A stretch of DNA of 64,000 nt from Synchiropus splendidus. Lineage: Eukaryota; Chordata; Actinopteri; Syngnathiformes; Callionymidae. Where the stretch lies: positions 25,700,501 to 25,764,500 of the forward strand of contig NC_071336.1 of NCBI RefSeq assembly GCF_027744825.2, in the 5' to 3' direction. Position numbers and translations under genes: made by a program. A model generated the notes under the pieces. It did no database searches, was not told the DNA's origin, and saw nothing but the letters and a program-made list of their open reading frames with translations. Below, in pieces: positions 1 to 10,839 of the stretch; positions within the stretch are counted from its first letter, which is position 1; each line of letters begins with the position of its first letter.

Positions 1-1704
1 TTGTGTCACGACATCTGGTAGCATGACAGCGAATTCACATCTGAGTGGGAGCACAGTTGAAGATCACTGGTGCGAAGTCAAAGTCGAGGGGGGCTTAGAG
101 TGAATTTGGGCTTTTGAACGTTTGTAATTCATTCCTACCTCATCAAGCCAGAAGTCCTTAAGAGCTCAGCAGGCTTAGGCAGGGTGTTTGGCTAACTTAG
201 GGTGAGCGCCTGCAGGCTGCGGGACTACCACATCCAGATGCTTCACGTTCTTTGACTAATCGAGCCCGTTTTGTATTGTACATGCTGGACATGTGTCTCT
301 TGTTTGACTCTCTACTTGTCTATACACCAATGATGTAGATGACAGGATTTTCACAACTGAAAGCCTAAAAATATCCTCTACTCTAACTCCAAGACCATTG
401 TTCTCACTGAGAATATTGGGATATGAGGTTCTCATGACAGATTCAGGGAATCCAGTGCAAGTTTTACTCCACTGAATGTCACATAGCTTTCGCCCAAACT
501 GTGACCCATAGAAACAAGAGTTCAGGGATCTTGTACTCTATTTGTTGATACAAACAGGTTTGACCTAGTTAGTGATGCCTTCCATTTGAGTTGTAATCTG
601 GCCAATGCATATGCTGCTTGAGTCTGACTCGACGAGAAGAGGCCTTGTGCTACATTTGTCTGAAATTTTACTTTAAAAAGTCAAACCCTTCTTCACCCAG
701 CAGTCAACTTCAACACAACAATGTGTCGTATTCTGACCTCTAAATTAAGACAATACTGTTCTTGTTTGTGTTACACAGTGTTCAGCGTGTGCATGTGAAG
801 GCTATTTCCAGTGGAATTATCTAATTACATATGTATAGTAGAGCAGATATGTTTTTGTTTTTTTCTGCTAATTCATTAGAATCCGACTCTTTTCCATTGT
901 TGTGATTCAAATTCTTCTCCGTGTAACTGACAACATTCATTCACCCACCTTCACACTAATCCTACACTCGAGCTTCAACGTGAACTGGAGCTGTTCCAGC
1001 TCCAAAAGACTTCAGGCTTTGAAGCGCACGCTCAGATTCTGAGTCGCCATAACCTGTTTTTGGATCCCACACTGGTAAGGGAACACCACATCTGGGTTTG
1101 GCCAAAACTTGCCCAAAACTGGTATGAGAGCGGGAAACTGGGAGGCTGCGGTACATGAACGCCCCACTGCTGCCTTCAATCTAGTCGTAAAAGCTTATAA
1201 CTAAATGAGTAGTTGAGTCAACGAAGTTTAAAGTCGCACACCTTGTTTTAATCCGTCGCTCAGTACCGTCTCGCCGCTTCACATCTGAGATCAAAGTGTC
1301 TTGCGTCATGCACAGAAAGCTTCATCTTACCATCCTGCTTCTTCACTCCCATTCCAACCAGTCATCTTCAGTCAATTTCCTTCGGACTAGTCAACTATGT
1401 TGGCCGCGCTCCGCCTGTGTTTCTGGACAAAAGAAGCGGAACTTGTGAGTCATGATGAACATCATTCGACCCGGTGTGATTAGTCGCCTTGTTTCTCCAC
1501 GGCTGAGGTGCCGCGCAGGTCTGACTGAAAACAGAGCACGCACTAGCGAGCGCCGCACGCCGCGCACGCACGCACGGCAGTCGAAAATAGTTGTGATTTA
1601 TTCAAGAATGTGGCTTCCTGCTGCAGTAATTACACAAGTGGCTTCTAATAAATCCTCATTGACCTTCCCAGAATTAACCTTTTCTTCCTTCTCTTGTGTT
1701 TCAG
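1..1704 (+). other. mkx: Partial intron of mkx (left edge)
   Basis: No exon was recognised here. The mkx micro-exon begins at 1705 with a pyrimidine-rich acceptor, so this is read as the 3' part of the preceding mkx intron. Around 1380-1580 the sequence is CpG-rich, with a run of gcgc/cacg repeats, but I see no splice signals or ORF that would make it an exon. The exon encoding the preceding serine-rich part of Mkx was looked for and not found, so it probably lies off the left edge. Confidence 0.6.
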
Positions 1705-1738
1705 AATCCACGGAACATGGATCAAGTAAATGTGACAG
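1705..1738 (+). CDS. mkx: mkx penultimate coding exon (34-nt micro-exon)
   Basis: Acceptor cttctcttgtgtttcag ends at 1704 and donor gtgagtgg starts at 1739, both near consensus. The exon begins in phase 2 (AA completes a codon started upstream), has ten full codons (STEHGSSKCD) and leaves AG for the next exon. The identification rests on phase match plus weak similarity to human MKX at the same place. Confidence 0.78.
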
Positions 1739-2796
1739 GTGAGTGGACCAAAGCTACATTTCCGTGCTCAGTCACACTCAAGTTTAAAAGCAACATGCCT
1801 GACCTCGTAATGAAGACCCATCCATTACCGTCTGCTTATTGGGCTCGGACAGACAGCAGGGGAGACCAGACTGATATCTCCCCCAGAAAACCTTGAGAGG
1901 GGGCTTTTCCCAAGACAACTGAGCAACGGCATCTCTCCAGCATGTCACGGGTCTGTCCAGGTGCCTCCTTCTGGCTGGACATGACCCTAACTAAATATCT
2001 ACCGCCATACCAATCCTCCAAGTTTGAGAAAATTTACCTCAACATTTACCTGCTACTCAGGGGCACAACTGAGCCTCAGGACCCTTTTGGCTCAGCTCTT
2101 TTTATCTACAGGGGTTGGACAAAATAATGGAGACACCTTAAAGCTTTTTTATTATTTTGTCCAACCCCTGTAAGAGGTGAATACCAAACGCAGGAGGAAC
2201 CTCACACTTCGGAAATGAGAAATTCAGAAAACGCTTTATTGCCAATGTGACATTGGATCCCACCAACTAGGAAAGTGCTTCATTGTGCTGTGATGAACAA
2301 AATATAACAAAAAATATATATTTTTAAATGAATAAAAATAAAACAAAAAAAAGGTTTTCCATTCTGCACCACTTCTTTCTTTCTTCTCCCCGTTTATGCC
2401 AAGCTCTAACAAGGACGCCGCTTTAATTGAGCAGGTGTTCGTATCATATCGGAATGATTTTGGTTCCAAACAAGTGAACGTTTCAGGTCCCTGACGTGAA
2501 TCGTGCTCTTATCAGAAGATTTCCTCAGCTACAAGATAAGCCTGACCTCTGCCTCCCCTTCTGTTTTCCTTCTCTGTCCGCCCAGCAGCAGCAGCGGTTA
2601 CGTGGGCTCTGCGCAGAGGGAGAAGGTGAAGGGTAAAGACGAGACGTACTGGAAGGAGATCAACGCCGCCATGGCCTTGACCAACTTGGCACATGGGAAG
2701 GAGAGTGGCTCCGGGACCACCAGCTGCATCATCCAGAAGTCCTCCCATATAGCAGAGATCAAGACTGTCAAAGTGCCGATCATGCAGAAATATTAG
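1705..2796 (+). CDS. mkx: Mohawk homeobox protein, C-terminal part (two last coding exons)
   Basis: The coding parts are 1705..1738 and 2586..2796, stop TAG at 2794-2796. Mkx is an IRX-related TALE homeodomain transcriptional repressor needed for tendon and muscle connective tissue; the homeodomain is outside this window. The last exon carries the conserved C-terminus: DETYWKEINAAMALTNLA, then TTSCIIQKSSHIAEIKTVKV, ending PIMQKY. It agrees almost residue for residue with the vertebrate Mkx C-terminus as I remember it. This C-terminal region belongs to the part of the protein reported to mediate repression. The micro-exon reads STEHGSSKCD, matching the region just upstream in human MKX (LENGSNKGES). 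The exons join in phase: AG at 1737-1738 plus C at 2586 gives Ser. The linker after the junction (SSSSGYVGSAQREKVKG) differs most from mammals. The a/b paralogue is undecided. Confidence 0.9.
1739..2585 (+). other. mkx: Last intron of mkx
   Basis: Intron of 847 bp with a GT donor at 1739-1740 and AG acceptor at 2584-2585, preceded by the pyrimidine tract ctgttttccttctctgtccgccc. It contains the 62-bp inverted-repeat element at 2109-2170; otherwise I see only AT-rich sequence near 2290-2350. Confidence 0.85.
2109..2170. mobile_element. Miniature inverted-repeat element, Tc1/mariner-like ends
   Basis: A perfect 20-bp terminal inverted repeat (caggggttggacaaaataat at 2109-2128 and its reverse complement at 2151-2170) encloses only 22 bp. 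TA dinucleotides flank both sides (2107-2108 and 2171-2172), as expected for a Tc1/mariner target-site duplication. The terminus beginning CAGGGGTTGGACAAAATAATGG is one I recognise as that of a Tc1/mariner-type element; the superfamily call is therefore partly from memory. Confidence 0.75.
2586..2796 (+). CDS. mkx: mkx last coding exon
   Basis: The acceptor CAG ends at 2585. The first base completes a Ser codon with AG from the micro-exon. The exon encodes 69 further residues and a TAG stop. The cagcag start at 2586-2591 is a possible NAGNAG tandem acceptor (second AG at 2587-2588), which would drop one Ser in frame. Confidence 0.9.
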
Positions 2797-5060
2797 GGCG
2801 GAAGACGGCGTCTTTATCTCTATGCAAGTCTCAGCGAGAGTCAAACTCTGAGGACTGATGAGTTTGTTGCCTTTTCGGACAGTTTCACTGCCAACGAGAC
2901 ACTTTTGTACCATTAACTTATTTTTACCAGACGTTTTTTTTTTAATCCTCTTTTTTACAATATCTGTATTTTGCCAAAGTGCCTTTTTATTCTGTTCCCT
3001 ACGGTGCCTGATGAAGGATTCCATGAACGACGGCTGCGGCACTGACAACGCTTTCTCATAAATTTCCATGAAAGCACTGACCCTTATTTAGACTGGAGTC
3101 CTCATTATGACTGTCGAGCGAACAATGTTTTGGCTCTCCGTAGCAGCACGACAACAACAACTTTTGGGATACGTCACAGGAACGTGAGCGGAGCGCAGAT
3201 AAGCCGCCGGCGCTCTCCACCGTGTTGGCGTCGCAGCCTTGGGAGGGCAGGGAGCAGCGAAGGATTCTGCTCTTATCAGGACTCCCGCTTGTGTTAACGT
3301 GCGGCCGCTGAAGTCACGTTCACTCGTGCGGTGACACACATCTACGTAGATCCAGAGCCGTGCGCAGAAACGATCTGACCTAAAAGGGATGTTTTGCTTT
3401 GTATTATCAGTGTTTTACGAGCGCAGCGTTGCTTTTCCAAGATAGTGCCGCGCGAAAGAGAGCAGAAGGCTCCTGCAGCCGTTTGAAGCGTCGGCCCTCT
3501 CAGCTGTTTAACATTACATCCAAATTGCTGTTTACAAGACGCCCGAGGGCAGACTTGAAAGCTCCACTCGTTTCGCCGTTGTTTGTCTTCAAACGTGCAT
3601 TTCAGTATTATCTGTTTGTCGAGCGAGCAAGTGTTCAGCGTTATCATCAGGCCAGGCGTGTGTGTGGTCGCTCTGATGGTTGTTTATCCCGCCACATTAA
3701 GAGCTTGTCATCTCACAGAACCTCCTGTCCTCACCCCAGAGGCTCACAGCCACTGATTTCAAACACACAAGCTGGAGGCTACATCCACTCACAAACAGAA
3801 GTCTTCATCAAGGAAAGAGTACTTCTATTAGTGACAAAAAAAAGATGGGTGGGAGGATGTTTACAGGGAGATCAAAGGTCAACTATCTTCAAAGTCCAAT
3901 CTTTTTCAAGGAGATTTGGCTCAATACCTCTGATATAACATGAGATTTCTTGTCACTCTTCAACTACATGAAGAGATATCAGAGAAACCCAGTTAAATAA
4001 CTGGGCCTGTACCATCACCATTATGAATGTTTGACTGAGATATAATACGCAAAAAAGCTATATTTTTGTGAAGTAGGCCGACTCTTCTGATGGTAAATAC
4101 CAAGATGAAGAAGGTAGATGAGGACTAAATACTCCACAGCTAGTATGAGAAGGACAAAGGCATAGACAGTAAATGACTTTTCTCACGTTTGTAGATGGAG
4201 TTTTGAAAGCTATAAAAGGTGTACATTTAGAAGAAATTGGTACTATACTTGAAGACATTTATGATCACAGCGCTTCTCTCTTCATCCAGCTCCTGTTTTG
4301 TTTGTTCGCTCACAGAAACTGCAATAAAAAGGGTTTCGATTCAGATATTATTTTGGTAAAAACTGGAGCCCTTTATTGAAACCTGTGTTCCGGACAACAG
4401 GATCCAGTTCAGTGTTCTCTGAGAAAAGCTGTACTGAAAAGACTGTGGAGGTTTAAAATCCCCAAAAGCATTTCCTTACTGGGTCTAAAACGTTTAAATG
4501 TTGAAGCTGTTCAAGTGAGTTACCTTGAAAGTCAACAAGACGAGAAGCTTCAGTAGTGTGGATGTAGCCGGAGAATCTTTCACGGATGCTGTGCCATTTA
4601 TTCCTCAGACGACTCTGACCGAGTGGCCACTGGTCATGAATGTGCCGACTTGCAAAACAAAACCTGCACTTACAGTTGAAAACCTCACGGCCTTAACTGT
4701 GTCACAACATTGATGAGGAACCAACCGACTGTTCCTGCGCGGACCCGAGAGGCTCCACATGTGTTTCTGATCCAGGGCGGGTCGCCGCGGGTGGTGCTGA
4801 TCCCCGTGGTTCCGATCCCACCCCGGGACCTGCACACCTCAACAGCAACAACAACAACAGACACACTCTGAAAGAGACGTATTAAAGCCTATAAATTATT
4901 GTGATGAGGCATTTGTGACTTTTTTATTGTTAAGTTATATAAAGTGAGATTCCTTTTTTTGTATTATTAGAGACTGGGTTTACGATCCAATGACCAAATA
5001 CATATCTCCTTGTACTGTTCAATTTGCTTTTATTAATAAATGAATTTTATAAAACTTTAT
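2797..5060 (+). other. mkx: mkx 3' untranslated region (inferred)
   Basis: The extent is inferred from polyadenylation hexamers downstream of the stop, AATAAA at 4323-4328 and at 5035-5040. The second is followed by a T/GT-rich stretch near 5066-5085 and is taken as the main end. The ORFs of 179 and 185 codons that overlap this region show no family resemblance. Confidence 0.5.
5035..5040 (+). terminator. mkx: Candidate mkx poly(A) signal
   Basis: Canonical AATAAA followed 25-45 bases later by the U/GU-rich sequence gagtgtttttgatttt. An upstream alternative AATAAA is at 4323-4328. Confidence 0.5.
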
Positions 5061-7300
5061 TCCCCGAGTGTTTTTGATTTTAGACCTTAGAAAATGCCGT
5101 TGTTTGTTGATGGTTTACTAAGGAAGGCGAGGAGTTACACAAGCTGATCAGCTGAACATTTCAAAGGATTGTCTGCAGCAGCCGCTGTGCATCCCACATA
5201 TCAGTGGTTCGAGGCCCCTGGTTGACTGTCTTTAACATGGCTGGAGTTTTGCTATGTGTCAGGCTATTCTGTATTTTCATCGTAAAGGACATGGATGGAC
5301 AGTCACGTCTTTGTCTGGGACGCAACGGTGATCAGAGGAAAACTGAGGTTTCGCATTTCCACAAGAACTTTTAAAGCAGGAGGCAGAAAATAGGTGATAC
5401 CACGGCCGATAAGAGAGAGGCAGGAGTGAAGATGTCGACAGCAGCTGTTCTCACATCGGTGACAGCAACGACCACAAAGTGTAAACGCTGCCCAAAGTTG
5501 GGCGGTAAAAGCGTTGCGGTTAATGCCAGAACCGATTAAGATGAAGCCTACAAATCGCACCAACACCCAACAGCATGTGGAGCGGAGAGTGAGAGAGGCG
5601 CATCATCCAGGCTCTTAAAACACACAGTCATATCAGGTTTTGTGACCTCTCATCTGTCGCAGCACCGAGCAGAGCGTCCCCCGCCCCGGTTGCGTCGAAT
5701 TTTCCGCTTAACTTAAGCGATCCTCCAGGCTTCCATCGCTCCGGCTCCAGTATTTTCACTCTTCCCTCTCGAACTTCAGGAGATGAACAAGTGGAGATTT
5801 TGGTGTGGCGCGGCTCGCGAACTGACAGACTCCAGACTTCACCTTGGACACTGAGTCGGCCGGTAACTGGAGCTCGCCGACGGCAGGCGAAACCACACGA
5901 AACGAAATTGAAGAACCGACGCAGACGTTCTAAAAATCATTTCCCATTTGATGAGGAAATAGGAGTCCTGGGCATGCTGAAGTAATTAGTCACCGTGCTG
6001 TGAGGGATGCTCCGAGCAGCGACGTCTCCTCAGAGCAGGGGTTGGCCTTCAACACACTCAGCACCATAGGACTCTCTCTCCAAAGTCTTTGAACAACTTG
6101 CATCATTTTTAAACCGGTAGCGTCACCTACTGCGCCGTGGAAATGATGGTACAACTTCAGTCCTGTAGCATGAGCTACGCTAACTCACGCTTCTGGCGTT
6201 CCCGCTGGTCAGAGTAGTGACTATCACCCAGATAAAATATGTCTCTCTGAAAAGGCAAGCGAGTTCAAACGTACTGAGGGTGAGGAAGTTTGACATAGGG
6301 CTGGTCAGTAGATGGAATTTTATCAGGATTACAGTGGGAAGCTACTCTGGAAGGCACAGTGAGCCCACTACACAGATGGAGGCCTGCAGCTCTGCCTCTC
6401 AGCGAAAGAGCTCGAGCCTCTGTTTGCCACCGTTAGCGACCGACTCAGTCGTCTGTACAACCCCAGCATGGTTTTCCGAAGAGCAGACGCTCATCCAGAG
6501 TCACAACCGCAGCCATAGCTGCTTGTTGGAGATCTTTTTTTTTGGAAACCAATGGAAGTTTGGAGGTGGATAAATGCATAAGAACAATCGCTCGCGCTCA
6601 ACCTGAGACAGGGGTGATCAAACCAAGCGCTCCTTGTCATTCATCAGGCTGCAGAGACGCAGGAAGAGTGTTCAATATATAGAACTTTTATAATCAAAGG
6701 AGTGACTTCTCTCAGGATCTCATGAAAAATGACTAAAAAGCTTGGAAGGTGAAATCACAACTTACAACATCAGAACCACAGAAAAGCTCAGCTCGAAATA
6801 TTGTCTCCACTGTTGTCTAATGCCAGACCAGACAGACTGGTGTTTCTAGAAAGAAACCTTTATCCTACATGGTGAACATGAATATAACTTCTAATTTTTT
6901 ATTTATATTTTATGCAAAAGTCTGAAAGTTTAATAATAGCAAACTATGAAACTGTTGAATAATCGTGAATATGATATGAATCCATTTAATCGCGATTACA
7001 ATTTTTGCCATAACTGTCCAGCCCACGTTTAGTAGAGTAATGTCCGGACTCTATGTGAGAAAAGGTGAGGAGTTTGGTCATCTGCAAGAGGCTGGGAGTA
7101 GAGCCCATCTACACTGAGCAAAGAAAGAGGTCCTTCTCCGGATGCCTCCCAACTGAGATGTTCAAGGCCACTCCCAACTAGTGTTAACCGGAATGGTCAC
7201 CGACCCAAACCTGAGTTTTAGACACACGGGATTGAATTGATGGGTGCGTTCAGGAGTCTGGTAGCAATGAAGGATCAGTGGTAACATCTCAATCCAGATA
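5061..7300. other. Intergenic sequence, no gene recognised
   Basis: Only short unrelated ORFs are present. A stretch near 6960-7025 (aatcgcgattacaat, then ccataactgtccagccc) resembles the termini of decayed dispersed repeats common in fish, but no partner end was found. Confidence 0.55.
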
Positions 7301-7323
7301 GGCTCCATGCCTCATTTCAGAGC

Positions 7324-7837
7324 TCAGTGAATGGTGCTCTTGGTTTTACAATGTGAGGACTCTGCTTCATGAAGCCTCATGAGCCCATCCACGCCGCCAG
7401 GGAACACGAGAAAGGTGCTATTGTGTAGTTCATATCCGTCCCGACCTCCAGTTAAGAAGGAATGTTCCGTGGTACACGCTGCACCCTGGAGTGTTATTTG
7501 GCCCATCATGTCCACTTGCACTGCAGTAGAGCGTGAACACCTCATCCATAACTGACCACATCCCTGCTGTTGCTCCAGGGTGCACTTCCATCACGTGGTA
7601 CGTGAACGTCTGATTGATGGGAATCCACCCGAGTCCTCTTGTAAGAACACACGGTGAAGACAGAAATGTTGTTCTGGTGAAGTAGATGAATGTAGGCCGG
7701 TCGAAACACACTTCCTCCACCGCCAGAGTAAACTGCTCGCACAGAGGATGGAGAAACACTTTTCGAGATCTGGAACTGGACCGGGTCTCCGGCTGGGGGG
7801 CGGGGGGAACGCAGGAAATCTCTGCTTTCATTGACAC
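7324..7837 (-). pseudogene. Frameshifted ORF with faint ZP-N/PLAC1-like pattern
   Basis: On the minus strand one frame (7837 to 7430) reads LCEQFTLAVEEVCFDRPTF, then PCVLTRGLGWIPINQTFTYH, and then falls out of register. From about 7545 the next frame continues with a similar flavour (STAVQVDMMGQITLQGAACT) as far as 7324. Together they have the spacing of a ZP-N-type secreted module: a cysteine-poor beta-strand pattern, LG.P.N..FTY.V.E, then TAVQVD. PLAC1/oocyte-secreted-like proteins share this pattern. The frames join only with a one-base shift near 7525-7545, and I found no signal-peptide exon or clear splice sites. It may be a decayed gene, or chance. I do not assign a function. Confidence 0.22.
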
Positions 7838-7899
7838 AAGCCTCTTCGCTGCTTACACGGACTCCAATCACGCAATAAACTTTTCTTCTTTGCACTAAA

Positions 7900-10515
7900 C
7901 TGACTTAATCCCCGTCCAGTTTCGCTGCGAAGCTCAGTAAAGCCGCCGGATCTGGAACTAGCACAAGCGTACAGAGGTCCGTTCCGTCCTCATCTGCGTC
8001 CAACACCCAAACAGACCCACCGTGCAGTCACATGGAGAGAATCCTTCTGTTTGTTTGGACGGGGATGTTTCTCATGGACATCCTCAGAGAACTCCAGTAC
8101 ACACACACACACACACACACATGCTCAGACTGCTGTACTGGGATAATCAGGATGCAGACATGAGGTGGGAAAACTGATGGACCGGTGAAAAGCCAACAAG
8201 CGCTGCATCAACGTGGAGAAATCAAAAGGCGATTGTGGATTTCTGTGCAGACCATCACCAGCCTCTTGAACCAGCTGTGGAGTCTGTCCAGGGTACAAGA
8301 GCCACAGGGGAAAATCTCAGGAAGTTACTTCAACACAACTGTCCTACAGATGTGTGGTCAAAACTGTTAAAAAAAATCTAATACTGCAGCTCCTCTCCAT
8401 AAAGGGGTGCTATTGTTTTTGTTTTTCGTCAGTTACTAGTCTCACATACTCAGATTTAAATAAAAATGTTAGATTTGAATTGACCAAGATATACTTAAAT
8501 TACCAAAACGGCTGCTTTGCACCAAATATTTTTTGTTTTTTTTACTGCGAAACTACAAAAATGGCTGATGCAAACGGTCAGTGATTCCACTGCGGTTTCA
8601 ACTGCTCCAAAATATGAATCACAGAGGTATTTACAGCAGCTGAGATAAATCTGAAACTAAAAACAAAACCAACTCACACCATCATCTGGGTATCATGGAA
8701 GCAGCTGCGTTTCAAGACGTAAAGCTGGAAGCCATGTGACGTCACATTAACTCCCGAGGAAGATGCCGACCAATAACACTCTTCTTTCACACTTCTGCAT
8801 GTGTATAGCTGTCATTTCATCTTACTGATGCTGTAAAAGAAAAAAAAACATAGATGACTCTCTGACCTCTTCAACATAGACTTTCTTTGTTCTCCTCTCT
8901 GCTCCTGCAAAACAGCTTTTTTATCTTTCTTGTTTCGCTCCGAGATGTGCGACAGTGCTAATAATATAAAAAGACACTTCTGTGTGAGGGTGGAAATCAC
9001 CGAAGACAGAGGGGAGGGAAAAAAAAAAACCCTTGTAAAGTCAGGATTAACAAATAAGAGGCTTGTTCTGATGTGGCGTTTGAACGTTTACACGCCCTCA
9101 AGTGGTTTGACAGCAGTTATAAGTAGCCTATCCACGTTTCCAAGTGGTGACTCTTTGTATAACAACCCAACACAGCTCCGTTCTAACAAACACCCCCCGA
9201 GATATAAACAGGAATCACTCAGGAGCTGGAGTGAGATGCCGCACTTCAGAGGCAAACAGAAGCCCTGAAACACAACGGCAGCCGGGGGAACATAAATAAG
9301 AGCGCCGCGGCTGCTGCTCTCTCAGTGTAATATTTTATCACAGAAAAGCTAAATAAATTCCTCAGTACAGTCAAGTGAAACCACGTCAATGCAGCAGATG
9401 TAAGAAATGGCAGCTGCCGGAGGAATGCGGTTTGGCAGCGCACGAGGCCTGGGAGCGGGTCTGGAGGGTCCTCTCACGTTAACACTTTGTATTTGGGAAC
9501 ACTGGGATGTGATGTCGAACGGGTCGAGGCGGATTCAGTTGCATTTGTGTATATTTGTTCAAAATGGTCAGAGATCCAGGTGGAAGACTGGGACTCTCCT
9601 ACGTCCTAATTTCATTGAGCTCTTGTATTTTTAAGAAGAGCTTCGAAGGTGACCTTCTTACCGCAGCATCTTCGCGAGCTTGACACGCGATGAAAAGTCT
9701 TCCAAAATAAGTTACCCTCTTTCAGACTCCACTGTGTTCACTCTCCCAGATGCTACTCATAACTTCATTTTATTTACTTGTCCTCGCACCATCAGATAAA
9801 CGCGAGCCATAAAAACATGTAGCGGAGCTGTCGAGATGAACAACCTCCCTGCGGGTGACTTGAGTTTCTTGAAAGCAGGTTGTAATTCTGTTTAGTGGGA
9901 GGACGCTCAGCGGACATCAATGCTGACTACGTGTGTCGGGGCTCGGCTATAAATTAATCCAACGCTCCTAACCACCGGTTCTGATGGCCTTTAAGGACAG
10001 CATCTCAGATGAGGACGCGACGGTGTCCTCAGGATGCCTTTCTGGAGATGATGCAGAGTAAAAACCACATTCATTCTCGGCATGAAATGTCCAAGGTAGG
10101 CAGCGACTTGGTTCAGAAGTGAGGGGAGAGTGGGATCTGCAGACTACTTCTGTGGTGAGTTGTAAGTCCTCCACTTACCGCCACAAGGTTTGACCAAAAG
10201 AACAAGACAATCACCGGCTTCTCAAGACTGTCTGGTTCCTAATGAACGGTGGGTATAACAGGAGCAAAAGCATATTTAATGAGATCTGATCTAATGACTG
10301 GTGCTGAACAGAACAACATTTAGAGTGTTAGAGTGATTCACTTACAGACATAAGCAATTTAAAAATCAAATTCAATGACATCTCAAAAGCTAAGACTGAG
10401 GACTTATATAAAACAATATAAATGTGGCAAGTGTTCGGCTGGACACATCCAAAGCAAAGTCAACCACAGATACAGGAGGCAACACATTTCTTTTGTGTGT
10501 CTCTGTGTTCTTGTA
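7900..10515. other. Intergenic sequence with short microsatellites
   Basis: Holds the (AC)11 run at 8099-8120 and short A-rich runs near 8840 and 9020. No gene was recognised. A region around 9640-9960 lacks repeats, but nothing in it could be assigned. Confidence 0.5.
8099..8120. repeat. (AC)11 microsatellite
   Basis: Uninterrupted dinucleotide run. Confidence 0.95.
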
Positions 10516-10736
10516 CTTCTATCTTGGTGAGAAGTTTTTCTTTGTGAGAGTTTTTAATCAACAGTGAGGACATTTTGGCCGGTCCTCACATTGTCAAGCC
10601 TCATTTTGAGGGTTAAAACTACAAAATAGCTTGGTTATTATAATTGGGTTTTAGTTTGGTTAAGAGTAAGCCATTTGTTTTAGATGGTTAGGTTTAGGGT
10701 GAGGGTGTCAATGACAGTCCTCACTAAGATAGGAAG
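10516..10736. mobile_element. Miniature inverted-repeat element with telomere-like interior
   Basis: The left end cttctatcttggtgag (10516-10531) and right end ctcactaagataggaag (10720-10736) are imperfect inverted repeats. The interior has gaggacattttggccggtcc and the G/T-rich ggttaggtttagggtgaggg. This arrangement, with flanking gtgtgtgtg at 10745-10761, is a dispersed repeat I recognise as very common in teleost genomes. The superfamily is not certain. Confidence 0.6.
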
Positions 10737-10767
10737 ACTAATGTGTGTTTGTGTGTGTGTGAGACAT

Positions 10768-10768
<1 letters not shown>

Positions 10769-10832
<64 letters not shown>
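10769..10832. repeat. Poly(A) plus (AT)n simple repeat
   Basis: About 32 A residues followed directly by (AT)16. Confidence 0.95.
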
Positions 10833-10835
<3 letters not shown>

Positions 10836-10839
10836 GATA

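Noticed and set aside
2512..3069. 185-codon minus-strand ORF
   Set aside because: Antisense to the mkx last exon and 3'UTR; no protein features of its own.
3399..3938. 179-codon plus-strand ORF
   Set aside because: Lies in the inferred mkx 3'UTR and shows no family resemblance or start context.
5185..5225. tRNA B-box-like ggttcgaggcccc
   Set aside because: No A box or foldable acceptor stem nearby.
10681..10710. Telomere-like ttaggtttaggg repeats
   Set aside because: Not tandem TTAGGG; part of a dispersed element.
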